Part shown: positions 27,234 to 36,463 of the stretch, piece by piece
Numbering within the stretch: position 1 is the first letter of the stretch
Layout: every line of letters begins with the position of its first letter
Origin: DATLLN01 sp963720885
GTDB taxonomy: Bacteria > Actinomycetota > Thermoleophilia > Gaiellales > JAICJC01
Reading direction: 5' to 3'
Assembly: GCA_963720885.1 (NCBI GenBank)
Contig: CAVRGW010000006.1
Location: forward strand, 186,001 to 250,000
Length of the DNA stretch: 64,000 nucleotides
Position numbers and translations under genes: made by a program
The notes under the pieces: model-generated
Told to the model about the DNA's origin: nothing
The model's database searches: none
Seen by the model: only the letters and a program-made list of their open reading frames with translations

Positions 27234-28046
27234 CAGGAACCCCACCAGCTCGGCCAGGCTCTCGTCGTCGCCCGCCTCCTGCGGCGCGTCCGCTCCGTGG
27301 CGCTCGACCAGGTCCGCCGCGCGGCGAAGCTCGGCGATCCGCGCGGCGTAGGCCGCGGCGTCGGCCGCGTCGTCGTCATGTCCCTCGACGGCAACGGCGA
27401 CGTCGAACTCGGCGAGCGCGTCCAGCAGGTTGCGCACGCCGGCGATCGTCAGCTGCTCCTCAGGCGCGTGCAGCTTCTGGTACAGGCAGTCGCCCAGGAA
27501 CAGCACCCGGTCCTCGACGGCGTACACGGCGAGCGAGTCCGGCGCATGGTCGCCGCCGACGTGCTTGGCGATCGCCGTCGCGCCGCCCAGGTCGATCGTG
27601 TACGAGAACTCGACCGCCTCGGACGGCACCACGATCCGCAGGTCGCTGCGGTCGGGCAGCTCGACCCGGATCATGTCGGCGCAGAACTGCAGCTCGAGGC
27701 CCTGTCGGACGCGCGCGTCGAGCGCCGCGTCCGACCAGTCGTACCCGGCCTGGACGGCGAGCTCCGCGCGGCTGTCGGGATGTGCGTACACCGGAACGTC
27801 GACGGCGGCGGAGCCGAAGCTGTGATCCCAGTGCCAGTGCGTCAGGACGATGGCCTCGACCGGCGGGCGGCCGCGCGCCTTGAGCTCGTCGACGAACGAG
27901 CGCAGGTGCGCGACCGAGGCGCCGCCCTCGACCAGCAGGGTCGCGCGATCGCCGTGAATCGCGCCCAGCGTCGGGCGATCGCTACGGTCGTCCGGCGTGA
28001 AGCGGTCGACGTGCGGCGTGAGCGTCTCGAACCGAGCGGCGCTCAA
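27198..28046 (-). CDS. Metallo-beta-lactamase fold hydrolase
   Basis: 282-residue MBL-fold protein. The metal-binding signature LTHWHWDHSFG (H-x-H-x-D-H) is near residue 68, followed by a distal His in HVGGDHAPDSLAV, the bridging Asp in VLFLGDCLYQK and a C-terminal EGHDDD His. The family includes glyoxalase II-like and lactonase-like hydrolases; the substrate cannot be told. Start is TTG 28046, overlapping the stop of DUF2277 by four bases; no ATG or GTG gives a better N-terminus. The last 36 bases overlap the end of the PfkB gene. Confidence 0.85.
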   Translation of the reverse strand: MSAARFETLTPHVDRFTPDDRSDRPTLGAIHGDRATLLVEGGASVAHLRSFVDELKARGRPPVEAIVLTHWHWDHSFGSAAVDVPVYAHPDSRAELAVQAGYDWSDAALDARVRQGLELQFCADMIRVELPDRSDLRIVVPSEAVEFSYTIDLGGATAIAKHVGGDHAPDSLAVYAVEDRVLFLGDCLYQKLHAPEEQLTIAGVRNLLDALAEFDVAVAVEGHDDDAADAAAYAARIAELRRAADLVERHGADAPQEAGDDESLAELVGFLLAGERAAGRSG

Positions 28047-28318
28047 GCGGACACGGGGAAGCGCTTGGCGGCGCGCTCGCGGGCGCGCTCGATCTCGCGA
28101 GCACGGTCGCGCGGCGGGGCGGTGGCGACCAGCTCGTCGAGCAGCCGGGCGCTGGCCTCGGTGACGGCGGCGACCGCGCGGTCAAACGCTTCCTCGTTGA
28201 CCTTCGCCGGCTTGGTCATACCGCTGATCTTGCGGACGAACTGCAGCGCTGCGGCCTCGACGTCCTCATGGGTGCTCGCGGGCTCGTAGTTGTGAAGTGG
28301 GCGTATGGATCTGCACAT
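28043..28318 (-). CDS. DUF2277 domain protein
   Basis: 91-residue protein matching DUF2277. It opens MCRSIRPLHNYEPASTHEDV and then EAAALQFVRKISGMTKP, the conserved family segment, followed by a helical C-terminal half rich in Arg/Glu (RDRAREIERARERAAKRFP). The family has no assigned function and is common in actinobacteria. Two Cys/Arg residues near the start are family-typical. It precedes the MBL hydrolase with overlap, and follows the end of the broken CocE gene by 16 bases. Confidence 0.85.
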   Translation of the reverse strand: MCRSIRPLHNYEPASTHEDVEAAALQFVRKISGMTKPAKVNEEAFDRAVAAVTEASARLLDELVATAPPRDRAREIERARERAAKRFPVSA

Positions 28319-28334
28319 GGCGCGGACTCTAGCC

Positions 28335-30373
28335 TCAGACCAGATCGCGCGGGATGTCGTACGTCCAGGTCCGCTCGAAGGCCAGATCGTCGCCCTCGAA
28401 CGCCTCCAGCCGGCAGTTGATGTGGAACGCGTTCGCGTCCGCGGTCATCTCGGTGAGCGTGCGCGCGCTCGTCCGCCAGTCGCCGCGGCCGAACGTCCCG
28501 TCCACATGGCAGACCACCCGCGCCGACAGCGGATCGCCCTCCGAGATCGAGAACGTCGTCGTGTTCACGTCCTCGAACTCCAGGCCGTTGGACGGCATCC
28601 GCCACAGGCCGCCGACGTCCCAGTCGTAGACCAGCTCGACCCGGCCGGTCGACAGGTCGTGGCGGATCGACCGGCCGGCAGCGCCCGGCTTCAGCTCGAC
28701 CAGCTCCAGCCGCTGCGACTCCTCCGGCGGGCCGAACTCGGGCAGGGCCTCGTCCTCGGGCTGTCGCGCGCGGACCGGCAGCACCGCCCGGCTGGCCCCG
28801 GCGATCACGCCCAGCGTCACCGGCTCTGGTGACGGCCACGCCCACGGCCAGTAGGTGGGTGACAGCCCGATCCGCAGGCGGTTGCCCGCGGCGAAGCGGT
28901 GCCCGCAGGCGTCCAGCCGGACGGTCGCCCGGAAGCGCTCCCCCGGCGTCAGCGGCTGCGGGTGCTCGTCGCTGTCGCGGTGCGTCAGGTTGAGCTGGGC
29001 GCGGGTGACGAGCGTCGATGCGCCGTCCGGGGTGACCTCGCACAGCCGCACCGATATCAGAGCGTCGGGCCGATCGGACACGAGCTCCAGATGCACGTCC
29101 GGTGAAGCCGAGGATCTCGATGTCCTCATCGAGCGGCGCCGACTCGAAGCACCGGGACATGCCGTCCATGGCGCGCTGGTCGCCCGGCCAGTCCGCGACC
29201 TCGCCGTACGGGCACCACGAGCCGGCGTCGAGGCCGGCGACCTGCAAGCCGCTGAAGTCGATCCGCCGCTCGGGGCCGGGTCCGGCGCGAGGCCTCCGCC
29301 GGCGGTCAGGTGCAGCACCCGCTGGGACGCGCCGGCCGGCGGCCAGGCGCGCTCGGCGACCCAGCGGCCGGGGATCTCGGTGTAGCACGTGAGCGCGGCG
29401 GCAGCGGCTCCTGGATGAACGCCCGCAGCATCGGCTCGTCCATGATCCCGTGTCTGCTCGCCCTTCAGCCAGTGATCGAACCAGCGGATCACCTCCTGCA
29501 GGAAGCCGATCGTCGGCTGCGGCGGACCGGCCTGCGGCCACGCGTGCGCCCACGGGTCCGATCAGCCCCTTGCGGGGTCCGGGCAGGCCCGCCAGCATCC
29601 GCGGGATCGCGTTGGTGTAGCCGTCGGCCCAGCCGCCCACCGCGTACACCGCGGCCTCGATCCGCGAGAAGTCCTCGCACACCGACCCCTGCTTCCAGTA
29701 GTCGTCGCGGCGCTGATGGCGTCATCCACGGGTCGATGAACGAGCGGCGCGCCCTCCATCCGCTCCATCCACATGTCGCGCCAGCGCTCGCCGACGATGC
29801 GCCGGGTCGGGCGGCCGGGCGTTCCAGCGTGAACATCGAGGCGGCCCACTGCACCATGTCCGACGAGCAGGCAGCCGCCCATCGTAGTGCACGTCGTCGG
29901 CGTAGCGGTCGTCGGTCGAGCAGAGCGTGACGATCGCTTTCAGCGCCGGCGGCCGGTGCGCCGCGATCTGCAGGCGTTGAAGCCGCCCCAGGAGATGCCG
30001 ATCATGCCGACCGCGCCGGTGCACCAGGGCTGGGCGGCGATCCAGGCGATCACCTCGCACGCCGTCGGCCTGCTCCTGCGGCAGGTACTCATCCAGCATC
30101 AGCCCGTCGGATTCGCCGGTGCCGCGCAGGTCGACGCGAACGCAGGCGTAGCCGTGGCCGGCCAGGTATGGGAAGTGGCGGGAGTCGCGCGGCGGCCGTG
30201 CCGTCGTTCATGCGATAGGGCAGGTACTCGAAGATCGCCGGCACGGGATCCTGCTCGGCGTCCTCGGGCAGCCAGATGCGGGCCGCCAGCCGGGTGCCGT
30301 CGCGGAGCGTGATCCACGTCTGCTCGATAGTGCGCACGCGGCGCGGGAAGTCGGTGACGACGGTCGGTGGCAC
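28335..30373 (-). pseudogene. CocE/NonD alpha/beta hydrolase, many frameshifts
   Basis: Remnant or badly read gene for a CocE/NonD (X-Pro dipeptidyl-peptidase-type) serine hydrolase of about 680 residues. From GTG 30373 one frame reads VPPTVVTDFPRRVRTIEQTW and WITLRDGTRLAARIWLPEDA. Other frames then carry LMLDEYLPQEQADGVE, the nucleophile elbow VGMIGISWGGFNA, LKAIVTLCSTDDRYADDVHY, WMERM, ILGFTG and finally the clean jelly-roll C-terminal domain DVHLELVSDRPDALISVRL to the stop at 28335. At least eight frame changes occur between about 29100 and 30200, while 28335-29100 is intact. Either true decay or a locally bad consensus. Confidence 0.8.
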
Positions 30374-30384
30374 GGCGGGGGATG

Positions 30385-31602
30385 CTACAGCCCGAGCAGC
30401 GTCGGATCGTAGGGGTACGTGCAGAGCGGCTCCGCGCCGCGCTCGGTGACCAGCACCTGGTCCTCGAGCTTGACGCCGTACTCGCCGCCCACCTCGCCGA
30501 TGTACACCTCGAAGCACAGGGCCATCCCCGGGACGATGTGGACGTCGGTCGGGTTCGGTGCCTGGCCCGGGTAGTAGATCGTGGGGCTCTCGTCCTCCAG
30601 CCCGGCGCCGTGCACCATGCACTCGTACTGCTGTGGCTGGAACCGTGCCGGCAGCGCCGGCGCAGCCCGGGCGAACTCGTCGTACGACATCCCCGGGCGG
30701 AGCACCTCGCGCATCCCCACCATCACCTCGTGCGCGACCTTGTACAGCTCGACCTGCCCGGCCGACGGTACGTCGCCGCACAGGAACGTCCGCGAGATGT
30801 CGATCATGTAGCCCTCGTAGCCGTACGCGTCGGTGTCGACGGCAACCAGGTCACCGGGCATCACGATCTTGTCGCGCGCCTCGCTGCCCCACGGGTTGGT
30901 GTTGCGCCCCGAGGAGACGAGCCGGGTGAACAGGTACTCGCCCTGCTGCCGGATCAGGGAGTCGGCGAGCGTCGCCAGCAGCTCGTACTCGCGGATGCCG
31001 GGACGGATCGCATCCTCGAAGTCGCGCATGATCGCGTCGCCGATCGCGCCGTTGATCTTCAGCAGCTCGATCTCCTGCGGGGTCTTGATGTCCCGGGCGG
31101 CCATGGTGATCCCGCTCGAGTCGACCAGCGGGACGAGGTCGCGCAGCGCGAGGAAGCCGAACGTGTCGAGCCGGTCGAGGCCCAGCGGGCCGTCGCCCGC
31201 GCCCAGCTCGCGAAGCAGCGACATCAGATCGACCGCCCAGGCGCGGGTCACCTCCGGAGCGCGGTCGGGCATGAACTGCCAGGTGACCGCCGGGCGCACG
31301 TCGTTCAGGTGCCGCCGCGACACGTCCAGCGACGTGTGGCACTCGAACAGCACGGGGTCGCCCTCGGCCGGCACGAGGCAGTGGCGCGCGAACGTCTCAG
31401 CCGCCCACACGTCCATCACGCTGGTGCCCGTGGCGTAGCGGATGTTCGCCGGGTGGAAGAACAGGCAGGCCGGCACCTCGCGGTCGCGCATCGCTTGCTG
31501 GAGGCGGGCCAGGCGCTCGGCCCGCAGCGCCGCCATGTCGATGTCGGACGTGTTCGGCACCCGCAGGCTCGACACGGGCTGCACCTGCGGTCGGTCGCTC
31601 AC
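30385..31602 (-). CDS. M24 family (creatinase/prolidase-like; DddP-like) metalloprotein
   Basis: 405-residue pita-bread protein. Residues 1-165 form a creatinase-type N-domain and 175-405 the M24 domain with all metal ligands: VAVDTD-AYGYEGYMIDISRTF (Asp, Asp, Asp), CMVHGAGLED (His), ALCFEVYIGE (Glu) and VKLEDQVLV (Glu). The extra Asp of D-x-D ten residues before the next Asp, and the distances to His and Glu, resemble the DMSP lyase DddP rather than plain aminopeptidases. GTG 31602 start. The gene lies behind the hairpins at 31627-31691 and 11 bases ahead of the CocE gene. Xaa-Pro peptidase, creatinase or DddP-like lyase are all possible. Confidence 0.82.
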   Translation of the reverse strand: MSDRPQVQPVSSLRVPNTSDIDMAALRAERLARLQQAMRDREVPACLFFHPANIRYATGTSVMDVWAAETFARHCLVPAEGDPVLFECHTSLDVSRRHLNDVRPAVTWQFMPDRAPEVTRAWAVDLMSLLRELGAGDGPLGLDRLDTFGFLALRDLVPLVDSSGITMAARDIKTPQEIELLKINGAIGDAIMRDFEDAIRPGIREYELLATLADSLIRQQGEYLFTRLVSSGRNTNPWGSEARDKIVMPGDLVAVDTDAYGYEGYMIDISRTFLCGDVPSAGQVELYKVAHEVMVGMREVLRPGMSYDEFARAAPALPARFQPQQYECMVHGAGLEDESPTIYYPGQAPNPTDVHIVPGMALCFEVYIGEVGGEYGVKLEDQVLVTERGAEPLCTYPYDPTLLGL

Positions 31603-31626
31603 GACGCGAGATTCAACCAGACCCGC

Positions 31627-31655
31627 GCAACAACGGGGTCAGACCCCTTTGTTGC
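31627..31655. repeat. GGGGTC palindrome with GCAACAA arms
   Basis: GCAACAA-C-GGGGTC, a single A, then GACCCC-T-TTGTTGC: a 14-position stem with one C-T mismatch. The same 29-base element recurs without change at 57178-57206. It lies in the 92-base gap between two minus-strand genes, just beside a second hairpin of the same family. Confidence 0.85.
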
Positions 31656-31666
31656 ACGCTCGCTGT

Positions 31667-31691
31667 AAAAACGGGGTCAGACCCCGTTTTT
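31667..31691. terminator. Rho-independent terminator-like hairpin of the GGGGTC family
   Basis: AAAAACGGGGTC (31667-31678), A, and GACCCCGTTTTT (31680-31691) make a perfect 12-bp stem with flanking A and T tracts, so it can work in both directions. It begins four bases after the end of the arginine deiminase-type gene (minus strand) and would end that transcript before the M24 gene. Confidence 0.75.
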
Positions 31692-31694
31692 CCA

Positions 31695-32636
31695 TCAGCC
31701 CGGGTCGCGGCGCAGCGGCTGGCACATGCAGTGCACGCCGCCGCCGGCCAGCTGGAACTGGCTCATGTCCGGGGCGTAGACCTCGAAGCCCAGCGCCTGC
31801 AGCCTGGCGTTCAGCTCGGGCGCCGCGGTCGAGGACAGCACGCGGTCGTTGCCGAGGGCGACGACGTTGCAGCCCAGGCCCATCGTCTCGCGGAAGCTGA
31901 CCGGGACGACCTCGATCCCCTTCGCCTCGATCCACGCGACGATGTCCGGATCGGTCGTGTCGAGGCAGACGGCGGCGAGCTTCTCGGCCAGCATGCAGAC
32001 CATCAGGTCGATGTGGACGTAGTACTCGTCGATCGGCGCGTAGCGCACCTCGATGCCCTCGGCCTCCATCCAGCCGCCGACCTGGCGCGCCGCAACCTCC
32101 TCGCCGCGCAAACCGGTGTAGCCGATCAGCACGCAGCCGGGCGCGATCATGTTGAAGTCGCCGCCCTCGAAGTTCCCGGCCGATACCAGGTCGTAGACCG
32201 GGATGTCGTGCGACAGGTAGAACCGCAACACGTTCGCGTACTCGCCGCGCCGCCGCGGGTTCGCCAGCTGTGTGACCACGGCGCCGAACGGCGTCATGAA
32301 GTTCGAGTCGCGCGCGTAGACGCCGTAGGGCTGCTCCTCGGAGGCATCGAGCAGGTGCACGGCGACGCCCGCCTGGCGATAGGCGTCCACCATCTCGGCG
32401 TGCTGGCGCAGCGCAAGATCGCGGTCGAAGCGGAAGCCGCGCCGCAGGGTGTCCCGCACCAGCGCGCTGTACTGCGCGTTCTCCTCGCCCAGCCAGCGAA
32501 AGGCGTCCGGCGAGCCGAGCAGCACGTCGCGCAGCACGCCGTACTCCGAGTTGATTCCCCACTCCTCGAGCACCGCCGTGCCGCCCTGCTCTCGGCGGGC
32601 GCGCAGCGGTGTTCCGATCGCAGTCGCGTCGCTCAC
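31695..32636 (-). CDS. Arginine deiminase/amidinotransferase family protein
   Basis: 313-residue guanidino-modifying enzyme fold. ARDSNFMTPFGAVV, NFEGGDFNMI, YVHIDLMVCML with the catalytic His and the C-terminal GGGVHCMCQPLRR with the nucleophilic Cys match arginine deiminases, dimethylarginine hydrolases and amidinotransferases. It would hydrolyse an arginine-like guanidine to a ureido product or transfer the amidino group. GTG start at 32636; it follows the iminopeptidase gene by nine bases, so they are one unit ending at the hairpin at 31667. Exact activity undecided; DDAH-like is a good guess from length. Confidence 0.85.
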   Translation of the reverse strand: MSDATAIGTPLRARREQGGTAVLEEWGINSEYGVLRDVLLGSPDAFRWLGEENAQYSALVRDTLRRGFRFDRDLALRQHAEMVDAYRQAGVAVHLLDASEEQPYGVYARDSNFMTPFGAVVTQLANPRRRGEYANVLRFYLSHDIPVYDLVSAGNFEGGDFNMIAPGCVLIGYTGLRGEEVAARQVGGWMEAEGIEVRYAPIDEYYVHIDLMVCMLAEKLAAVCLDTTDPDIVAWIEAKGIEVVPVSFRETMGLGCNVVALGNDRVLSSTAAPELNARLQALGFEVYAPDMSQFQLAGGGVHCMCQPLRRDPG

Positions 32637-32645
32637 CGCCCAACC

Positions 32646-33512
32646 CTAGCCGGTGGCGGCCAGGAAGTCCTCGACCACCTCGGCGTAGCGCTCACCCTCC
32701 TCGAGGTGGGCGACGTGGGCGCTCTCCTCGAACACGACCACCCGGCTGTCCGGAATGCCGGCGTGGATCGTCTCCGAGCACGCTGGGGTGATCTCGTCGT
32801 AGCGGCCGCAGGTGATCAGCGTGGGCACGTCGATCCGACCCAGGTCGGCCGTCCGGTCCCAGGTCGCCAGCCGCCCGATCACGTCGAACTCGGTCGGCCC
32901 GTTCATCACCAGGTAGACGCGGTTGCCCTCCATCTGCTCGGAGCTGCGCACGAGCGCGTCCGGCCACGGGTCGGCGCGGCAGAGGTGCAGGTGGTAGAAG
33001 ACGTCGACGGCCGCCAGGTAGTCCGGATTGTCGTACTCCCCGCGATCGCCGAGGTCGATCAGCGTGCTCGCGTGCGGCTCGGGCATCGCCTCGATCAGCT
33101 TGCGGGCCTCGGACATGAACTGCGGGATGCTCGACGATGTGCTGGCCAGCACCAGACGCTCGATCCCCGACGGCTCGCGACACATGTAATCGATCGCCAG
33201 CCAGCCTCCCCACGACTGACCGAGCAGGTGACAGCGGTCGAGGCCGAGCGCGTCCCGCACCTGATCGACCTCGGCCACCGACCGGTCGACCGTCCACAGC
33301 GAGTCGTCGTCGGGGTGCTCGGAGCGGCCGCAGCCGAGCTGGTCGTAGACGATGGCCGGGCGGTGCTCGCCGAGCCGCTCGGCAAGCGGCTGCATGTAGT
33401 CGCTGGCCGCGCCCGGACCGCCATGGAGCAGCAGCACCGGCGTCGCGTCGCCCTCGCCGTAGGTGCGGTACCAGACGCGGCCGCCGGTGACATCGATCTG
33501 CCCCTCGCTCAC
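32646..33512 (-). CDS. Proline iminopeptidase-like alpha/beta hydrolase
   Basis: 288-residue S33-family peptidase that should release N-terminal proline or act as an amino acid amidase. PVLLLHGGPGAASDY holds the oxyanion HGGPG motif, VYDQLGCGRS the family DQxGxGxS motif, HLLGQSWGGWLAI the nucleophile Ser, CGRYDEITP the Asp, and ESAHVAHLEE the His. MNGPTEFDVIG in the cap domain is typical of iminopeptidases. GTG 33512 start. First gene of the minus-strand unit with the deiminase; the 98-base gap upstream separates it from the SARP regulator's stop. Confidence 0.9.
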   Translation of the reverse strand: MSEGQIDVTGGRVWYRTYGEGDATPVLLLHGGPGAASDYMQPLAERLGEHRPAIVYDQLGCGRSEHPDDDSLWTVDRSVAEVDQVRDALGLDRCHLLGQSWGGWLAIDYMCREPSGIERLVLASTSSSIPQFMSEARKLIEAMPEPHASTLIDLGDRGEYDNPDYLAAVDVFYHLHLCRADPWPDALVRSSEQMEGNRVYLVMNGPTEFDVIGRLATWDRTADLGRIDVPTLITCGRYDEITPACSETIHAGIPDSRVVVFEESAHVAHLEEGERYAEVVEDFLAATG

Positions 33513-33610
33513 GCGAACATCATCTCATGATGATGACCCGGGGGCGGCGCGCTCCCCTGCCGCGTCGGGGCGTCGATGCTACGGCAATGCGGCAGATGTT
33601 GCGTGCACGG

Positions 33611-36318
33611 TCACCATTCGACCAGCTTCCACACCTCGGGCTGCATGCCGCCCGTCTCGTCGCCCACCTCGGCGAAGATCGTCACCGCCCGTTTGAGGTG
33701 CTCCATCGACTCCGGATCCCGGCCCGTGCGATGCAGTAGGTCGGCAAGGTTGTTGTGCAGGGCGGCCTCGCGGTGGCGGTCGCCCTGCTCCGAGCACAGC
33801 GCGAGCGCACGGGCGGTCAGCGCGATCGCCCGCTCCGGGTCGTCGCGCCCGCAGGCCAGCGCCAGATTGTTGAGCGCGGCGACCAGGACGCTGCGATCGG
33901 GGAGCGACTCGGCCAGCTCGACGCTCCGCTCCAGGTGGCCGCTGTCGCCCGTCAGCATCCCCAGGATGTTCTCCGCCTGGGCGACGGCCTCCGCATCCTC
34001 GTCTACGCCTCCCAGCCGGAGAGCCAGCCGGGCGAGCTCCTTCGCGTCCGCGTCCCGGCCCAGCCGATGGGCGACCAGGCTGCGGTCCGCCTGGACGCGG
34101 GCGGCCTCGCCGCCCAGGCGCAGGGCCTCGGCGAGATGGCGCTCGGCGAGCTCGGGATCGCCGCGCCGGTCGTGCACGCGGCCCAGCTTGTGCTCGATCG
34201 CCGCCAGCCTCGCCGGATCGGCCTGCGCCGCCGCCGCCTCGTACGCCGACACGGCCGAGCCGTACTCACCGCGCAGCGTGTGCAGGTCCCCGATCGCCTC
34301 GTCGAGATCGCCGCGCTGCTCGTGGCCGAGGGCGATCGCCGACCGGTAGGCGTCGAGCGCTTCGCTGGTCGCATGCAGCGCCCGCGCCCGGTCGCCCGCT
34401 GCCCTGAACGCCTCGGCCGCCTCGGCGTCGCGCCCGGCCTGGAGCAGGTGGCGCGCGACCAGTGCCGCATCGGCCCGCTGGCCGGCGAGCGCGGCCGCCA
34501 CCCGGCGGTGCAGCAGCCGCTTGCGCGCGAGGCTCGCCCGCTCGTAGACCAGGTCGAGCAGCTTGTCATGCGAGAAGTCGTAGCCGGACTCGCGCTCGAC
34601 GATCAGTCCGCGCCGGGTCAGCTCCTCGAGGCCGCTCACCGTCTCGTCCTCGCCGCGGCCGCTGGCTGCCCGCAGCGTGTCGACGTCGAACGAGCGGCCG
34701 ATCACCGCGGCCGCCGCCAGCAGCTGCGCCGCCGCCTCGCCGACCCCGTCCAGGCGGGCGTCCAGCAGCTCACGCACGCCGCCGGGCAGGGCGTCGGGAT
34801 CCGGTCCTCGAGGGCCGCCAGATACTCGACCACGAACAGCGGCAGGCCCTCGGTCTCGTCGTACAGGCGCGCCGCATGCCGGCCGAGCCCGGCGGCGTCG
34901 GCCAGCTCCTCCACGTCCGCGCGCCTGAGGCGCGGCAGCCGCAGCACACGCCCCGCCAGCCGCCGCAGCGGCGCGTGGTCGGCCGTGGTCTCCTCGGGCC
35001 GCCAGCAGACGACCACCAGCACCGGTGTGCCGCCCAGACGCCGTGCCAGATAGCCGATCACCGCCAGCGATGCCGGGTCGGCGTACTGCAGGTCGTCCAG
35101 CAGCAGCAGGCCGGGCGGGTCACCGGCGAGCAGCGCGCACAGCACCTGCGTCAGCCCCTCGTGCAGCCGCTGCTGGGCCGCCACGTCGTCTTCTCCGGCA
35201 ACGGCTACTCCGCCCACCTCGGGAACCAGGCGCGCAGCCTCGCCGCGCCAGTGGTCGGGGACGGCCGCAAGCGGGTCGGCGCCGCGCGCCTCGAGCGCCG
35301 CCCGCAGCACCGCGGCGACCAGTCCCAGCGGCAGCGCCGCCTCGCCGTCGTGGGAGCGCGCCTCGACCGCCACGCCGCCCTCGGCGCGGACGGCGCCCAG
35401 CAGCTCCCCGGCCAGGCGGGTCTTGCCGACGCCGGGCTCACCCTCGATGACGACCAGCCGCCCGCCGTCACGGGACAGCGCGCGTTCCTCGCGCAGCACC
35501 GCCCACTCGCCGGCGCGGCCGACCAGGGGCCGGTCGGGCGCGTGCTGCGGCACATGGTCGGCGCGCGGCGCGGCCGGCCACTCGACGGCGCCGCCCTCGT
35601 TGACGGCGTCGTACAGCTCGCTGGTCTCGGGCAGGGGTCGCACTCCAAGCTCGCGGTCGAGCACGCGGACGCACTGCCGGTACTGGCTCAGCGCCTCCGC
35701 GCGGTGGCCGCTGGCCGCGTACAGCCGGATCAGTGAGCGGTGCGCCGGCTCGTGCAGCGGGTCGAGCGCCAGCCGCCGCTGGCAGTGGGCGATCGCCTCG
35801 TCCGCGCGGCCGGCCTCGGCCAGGGCGCCCACCAGCCGGTCGAGCGCGATCTCGAGCTCCCCCCGCAGCGTCGCCGCCGCCCCGCGCTGCCAGTCGTCGA
35901 AGGCCACGCTGTCCCGCAGGCCGAAGCCCGCCAGCAGGTCGCCCCGGTGCAGCATCACCGCCGCAGTCAGCGGGCGGATCCCCGCCGCGCCGCCGCCGGC
36001 AGACGCGACCAGCGCCCGGAACCGGCGGACGTCGATCGCATCGTCCTCCAACTCGAGGCCGACCGCCGAGCGTCCGGCGTCGAGCCACCGGCCGCCCAGC
36101 GCCGAGCGCAGCGTCGAGAGCGTCCGCCGCAACGCGGCCCGTCCCCTGTCCGGCTCGGCGTCCGACCACAGCAGGTCGACCAGCAGGTCGCGCCCGTGGA
36201 CGCCGCCGGTCACGGCGAGATAGGCGAGCAGCGCGGTCGCCTTGCGCGTGTCCACACCCAGGGGCTCGCCGTCGACCGCGATCCGCGGCGTCCCCAGCAC
36301 GTCGATCCGGAGCGTCAC
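33611..36318 (-). CDS. SARP/BTAD regulator with AAA ATPase and TPR domains (one frameshift)
   Basis: AfsR-like transcriptional activator of about 902 residues. An N-terminal winged helix (1-95, with RKATALLAYLAVTGG and RAALRRTLSTLRSAL) is followed by the BTAD all-helical domain (100-245, ending VRVLDRELGVRPLPET) and a STAND-type ATPase (from 263, PLVGRAGEW; Walker A EGEPGVGKT 292-300; Walker B LLLLDDLQYAD). A TPR region to the C-terminus has EHKLGRVHDRRGDPELAERH and NNLADLLHRTGR. The frame breaks at about 34800, at EYLAALEDR, and resumes one frame over as DPDALPGGVRELLDARLDG. GTG 36318 faces the rsbU-like gene across 145 bases that contain two direct repeats. Confidence 0.85.
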
Positions 36319-36340
36319 GACACGAGTATCTCAAACCGTC

Positions 36341-36433
36341 CCGTAACGATCCCGCCCGGCGTGGCTGCGAGACACTTGTCACACGGCCGGGGATCGCGGA
36401 TGCTCACCTGGCTTCGCGACCGTAACGATCCCG
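36341..36433. promoter_or_regulatory. 14-bp direct repeats in divergent promoter
   Basis: CCGTAACGATCCCG occurs twice in the same orientation, at 36341-36354 and 36420-36433, within the 145-base gap between the SARP regulator and the phosphatase gene. SARP proteins are known to bind direct repeats, so these are candidate sites for the neighbouring regulator. The distance of 79 bases between starts would place one near each promoter. Confidence 0.55.
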
Positions 36434-36463
36434 GAACGCACGACCGGATACAACGGAGGTGTC

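Noticed and set aside
31731..33530. 599-codon plus-strand open frame opposite the deiminase and iminopeptidase genes
   Set aside because: Antisense of two genes with complete catalytic motifs; repetitive Arg/Val/Gly/His composition and no recognisable family.
33518..33535. CATCAT-CTC-ATGATG inverted repeat upstream of the iminopeptidase gene
   Set aside because: Only 6-bp arms made of trinucleotide repeats; could easily be chance, and no second copy was seen.
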